Source: Culex pipiens pallens
Taxonomy: Eukaryota; Arthropoda; Insecta; Diptera; Culicidae
Assembly: GCF_016801865.2 (NCBI RefSeq)
Contig: NC_068939.1
Location: forward strand, 45,594,999 to 45,658,998
Direction of reading: 5' to 3'
DNA length: 64,000 nt
The position numbers and the translations under genes were made by a program. Each line of letters opens with the position of its first letter. The stretch's first letter is position 1. Under the pieces are notes generated by a model. The model did not search any database and was not told the DNA's origin. It worked only from the letters and a program-made list of their open reading frames with translations. Below are positions 60,678 to 64,000 of the stretch, one piece after another.

Positions 60678-63600
60678 ATAATAGAAAAGAATCAAATAGA
60701 CGCATAAAAAAGTTACCTGAATCCGACTGTGTACATTGCGGAGCATCAGTGGGAATAAGAAATATTTCAAGGAATAAACGTTTGAAAATTAACTATGACA
60801 CTAACAAAAAGTTAATAGTGAAAATTCCAACAATTAACAACCCTAATTACAAAATATCGTTCTTAGTTGACTCTGGGTCATTTGCAAACCTAATTAGAAG
60901 CAATATCTTAGACAAAACAGGTAACATCGATATTAATTATCAAGATAAAATTTTAATAAGAGGAATAAGCAATAACAATATTAAATCTATTGGGTCAATT
61001 TATATAAATCTATTAATCGAGGATACAACATTTTATACCAAGTTTTATGTTATCAAGAATCTAGCATGCCAAGCGATTCTGGGTGCCGAGTTTTTAAAAC
61101 AACATACACTATCAATAAGTAAAGAATTTAATTATATTATATTAAAAAACCCAAATATTCCAGTAGAAGTCGAAAAAGAGGAAATATTTAACAATGATAC
61201 TGATACTGACGAAGAAATAACTGAAAATAATTCTGAAAGTGATGAAGAGTTTTTTGAAAATGAATCAGAAACGGATGAAGATACTGAGGAAAACAGATCA
61301 GAAATCAATCATGGATTTTTAACAAATCAAAACATGGTTGAAATTGAAGAAATCGAATTCGAAGAACAACCAAAAGAATATAATCTGGAATATAACCAAG
61401 ATTATGATATTTTAGATAACAAAAAATGTAGAAAATTAGTAGGAGAGGAGAGAATGAATAAAATCCTTGAATTAATAAATACAGATCACTTAAAAGGAGA
61501 GTTAAATAGGGAAATGAAATTCATGTTATACAAATTTAATGACATTTTCTTCTTGGAAGGAGATGAATTTACACATACAGATCTGACGATGCATGAGATT
61601 GAAACAACGACAGAAATACCCATTAATAAACGACAATATAGATTTCCGGAATCAACAAAAAAGCATATTGATGAACAAATCGAAGAAATGCTAAAGTTAG
61701 GCATAATTCGCCCAAGTAAAAGTCCGTGGAATGCACCGGTATTATGCATCCCGAAGAAAGACTTAGATGCCGAAGGCAAGAAACGCTACAGAATTGTAGT
61801 AGATTTTCGAGCACTCAACACAATTACTAAACCTTTTGTATACCCAATACCGCTAATTAGCGAAATTTTGGACAGCATTGGAGAAGCTAAATATTTCTCA
61901 ACCATTGATCTTAAATCGGGATTCTATCAAATACCGATTAATCCAAAAGATGCAGCAAAAACAGCTTTTTCAATACCTAGAGGACATTATGAATTTGAGA
62001 GAATGCCGATGGGACTGAAAAATAGCCCATCAACATTCCAAAAATTTACATTCACGCTAATTTACGAAATACAACCAGTTAATGCGTTTGTATATTTGGA
62101 CGACATTATTGTGTTTGGTAGAACTATCGAAGAACACAATGAAAATCTGTGCAAAGTGTTGAAAGCCTTACAAGTAAATAATTTAAAAGTCGAGCCATCT
62201 AAATGTAAAATTTTACACAGAGAGGTAAGATATTTAGGCCATATCATCTGTGAAGAAGGCATCAGACCAACTGAAGATAACATCGCAACCATTAAAAATA
62301 TGAAAAAACCACAAACAATTCGGGATGTAAGGTCATTTTTAGGAACAGTAAATTTTTATGGTAAATTTATACAAAATATTGCTGAAAAACGCAAACCTTT
62401 GAATGAATTATTAAAGAAAAACGTTAAATTTAAATGGTCCGAAGAATGCGAAACCGCATTCGAGGAATTGAAAAATTATTTAATTTCAGAACCAATCTTG
62501 GTTCGCCCAAATTTCAACGATACATTCGTGTTAACAACGGATGCTAGCGATTATGCTATCGGAGCTGTATTAACTAATGAAAAATCGAACGATCACCCCA
62601 TTGCTTACGCAAGTCGTGCGCTTATTGGAGCGGAAAAGAAGTATTTTACGATTGAAAAAGAGCTACTTGCCATTGTCTGGGCAGTAGATCATTTCAAGCA
62701 TTATATCTACAACCAAAATTTCATAGTTTACACAGATCATAGACCATTGGTTGCTCTATGGCATCTAAAAGAAACATCTCCAACTTTAACAAAACTTCGA
62801 TTGAAAATTCAAGGCATAGGATGCGAAATCAGGTACAAGCAAGGAAAAGAAAACGTGGTAGCTGATTTTCTCTCACGTTTGAAAAATGAGGAGAATACCG
62901 TTGAGGAAGAGCAAGCTGGAAATTTAGTTGCTATTACCACTCGAAATCAAAAAAAAAAATTGCAGCAAAACGAAAGACCTAAAAATTCAATTTCAAATTG
63001 GGATCCACAAATGGACAATCTTCAGAATATCAATGTACAAGTTCAGACAGATAACAATAATAAATTAAATTTCACGTTTAAGGATTTTGAAGAGGCAGAA
63101 ATTGATTTCAATACATTAAAATTTTCAAAAAAAATAGTTCCTCTAGAACAAGCTAAAGCTACTTTTATGATTATTAACAGTGTAACAGCATATAAAGAAC
63201 TCAGTAAATACGTTGATCTTCCACATGGGTTAAAAGATTATACAAAGGAAAACATATTTATTATTCCTGAGAAGAAAGTATGGGGCTGTATTTTGAATGG
63301 AACGTACCGATCAGCTATCAAAACCGAGGAATTATTTGATAATTTATTAGAGGGATTTAAACAGTGCCCGAAATTTTCAGAAGAAGCTTCAGAAATCCAA
63401 ATCATTTCGCACAGAGCAATAAATCTAGAACTGGATTTAAATCTTCTAAGATTTTTTGCAAAAACATTTTCAAAAATATTTTCATTATTTATCACAGAGA
63501 GTGAAAGAATATTTGTAAAACCTGAAGATAGAGACCGTGTATTACAAGATTTTCATGACGCACCACTAGGTGGTCATGTCGGAGGAAAAAGAATGTTAAA

Positions 63601-64000
63601 ACGAATTAGCCCACTTTTTACATGGGATAATATGAAAAGAGACGTTTTAAATTACGTTAAACAATGTGATCTTTGTCAAAAAAATAAAATTTGGCCGGCG
63701 AATAAAATTCCAATGAAAATTACAACTACTTCATATGAACCATTCGATAAAATTTATATGGATGTGGTAATGTTACCTGTTTCAACAAATGGATTTAATT
63801 GTGGACTGGTGATACAAGACGATTTGTCAAGATTTTTGACTGTAGCTCCTATGGAGAATCAAGAAAGTACAACTGTTGCTAGATCTTTTGTGGAACAATT
63901 TATTTGTAAATTTGGTGCTCCAAAAGAAGTTGTATCTGATCGTGGCACAAATTTTGTAAGCAAAATGATGCAACATGTTTGTAAGATTTTACATATAAAG
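60635..64000 (+). CDS. pol: Retrotransposon Pol (protease, RT, RNase H, integrase), 3' end outside the window
   Basis: Open to the last base; probably made by -1 frameshifting from gag, though an ATG exists at 60656. Numbering from that ATG: aspartic protease with LVDSGS at about 70-75; acidic linker at about 170-220; reverse transcriptase with RIVVDFRALN and FVYLDDIIVFG (catalytic YLDD at 480-483); RNase H with TTDASDYAIG (Asp 629) and YTDHRPL; a spacer; then integrase with an HHCC zinc module (GGHVGGKRML ... CDLCQKNK) and the first two catalytic aspartates at 1036 (YMDVV) and 1095 (VSDRGTNF). The third integrase residue lies beyond the window. Domain order PR-RT-RH-IN is Ty3/gypsy. No stop or frameshift occurs over 1,115 codons, so the copy looks young. 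Confidence 0.92.

Overview
The window looks like nuclear DNA of an insect, most likely a culicine mosquito. This is inferred from short GT-AG introns of about 60-130 nt beside one 7.4 kb intron, from low-GC DNA packed with small transposons and tRNA-derived SINEs, and from an arthropod-specific chitin-binding cuticle protein. The species cannot be fixed from the sequence. An unsized scaffold gap (100 N) lies at 57669-57768.

Three protein-coding units can be supported. (1) On the minus strand at 3619-6346 a nine-exon gene encodes an F-box/leucine-rich-repeat protein of the FBXL6 type, a predicted SCF ubiquitin-ligase adaptor. Its sixth exon carries a 2-nt frame disruption. (2) On the plus strand at 32903-40813 a three-exon gene encodes a 125-residue secreted protein with one six-cysteine chitin-binding type 2 domain (CPAP1-like). 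Its first intron has collected nested transposons. (3) From the gap to the window end lies the 5' part of a Ty3/gypsy-like LTR retrotransposon: LTR and leader with minisatellites, gag, and an open pol that runs off the end. Gag and pol are joined by a textbook -1 frameshift signal.

Layout: 1-3.3 kb, a TIR element interrupted by a second element that carries a 165-bp satellite; 3.6-6.4 kb, the FBXL6 gene; 7.6-10.4 kb, a giant foldback abutting another TIR element; 12.5-20.8 kb, three A/T-rich short-unit satellites (10-, 9- and 8-bp units); 21.6-22.9 kb, a foldback with target duplication; 24.9-29.2 kb, a candidate hAT-like element; 31.2-31.7 kb, 7- and 8-bp satellites; 32.0-40.8 kb, the CPAP1 gene; 42.6 kb, a SINE; 44.5-47.3 kb, an element containing three successive 8-bp satellites; 47.9-49.1 kb, a second copy of the satellite-bearing element; 49-57 kb, scattered MITEs; 57.8-64 kb, the retrotransposon.

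The two host genes are not obviously related in function. Satellites make up roughly one tenth of the window and inverted-repeat transposons considerably more. The most informative signals are the frameshift cassette, the exon-6 lesion, and several nested insertions whose target duplications allow relative dating.
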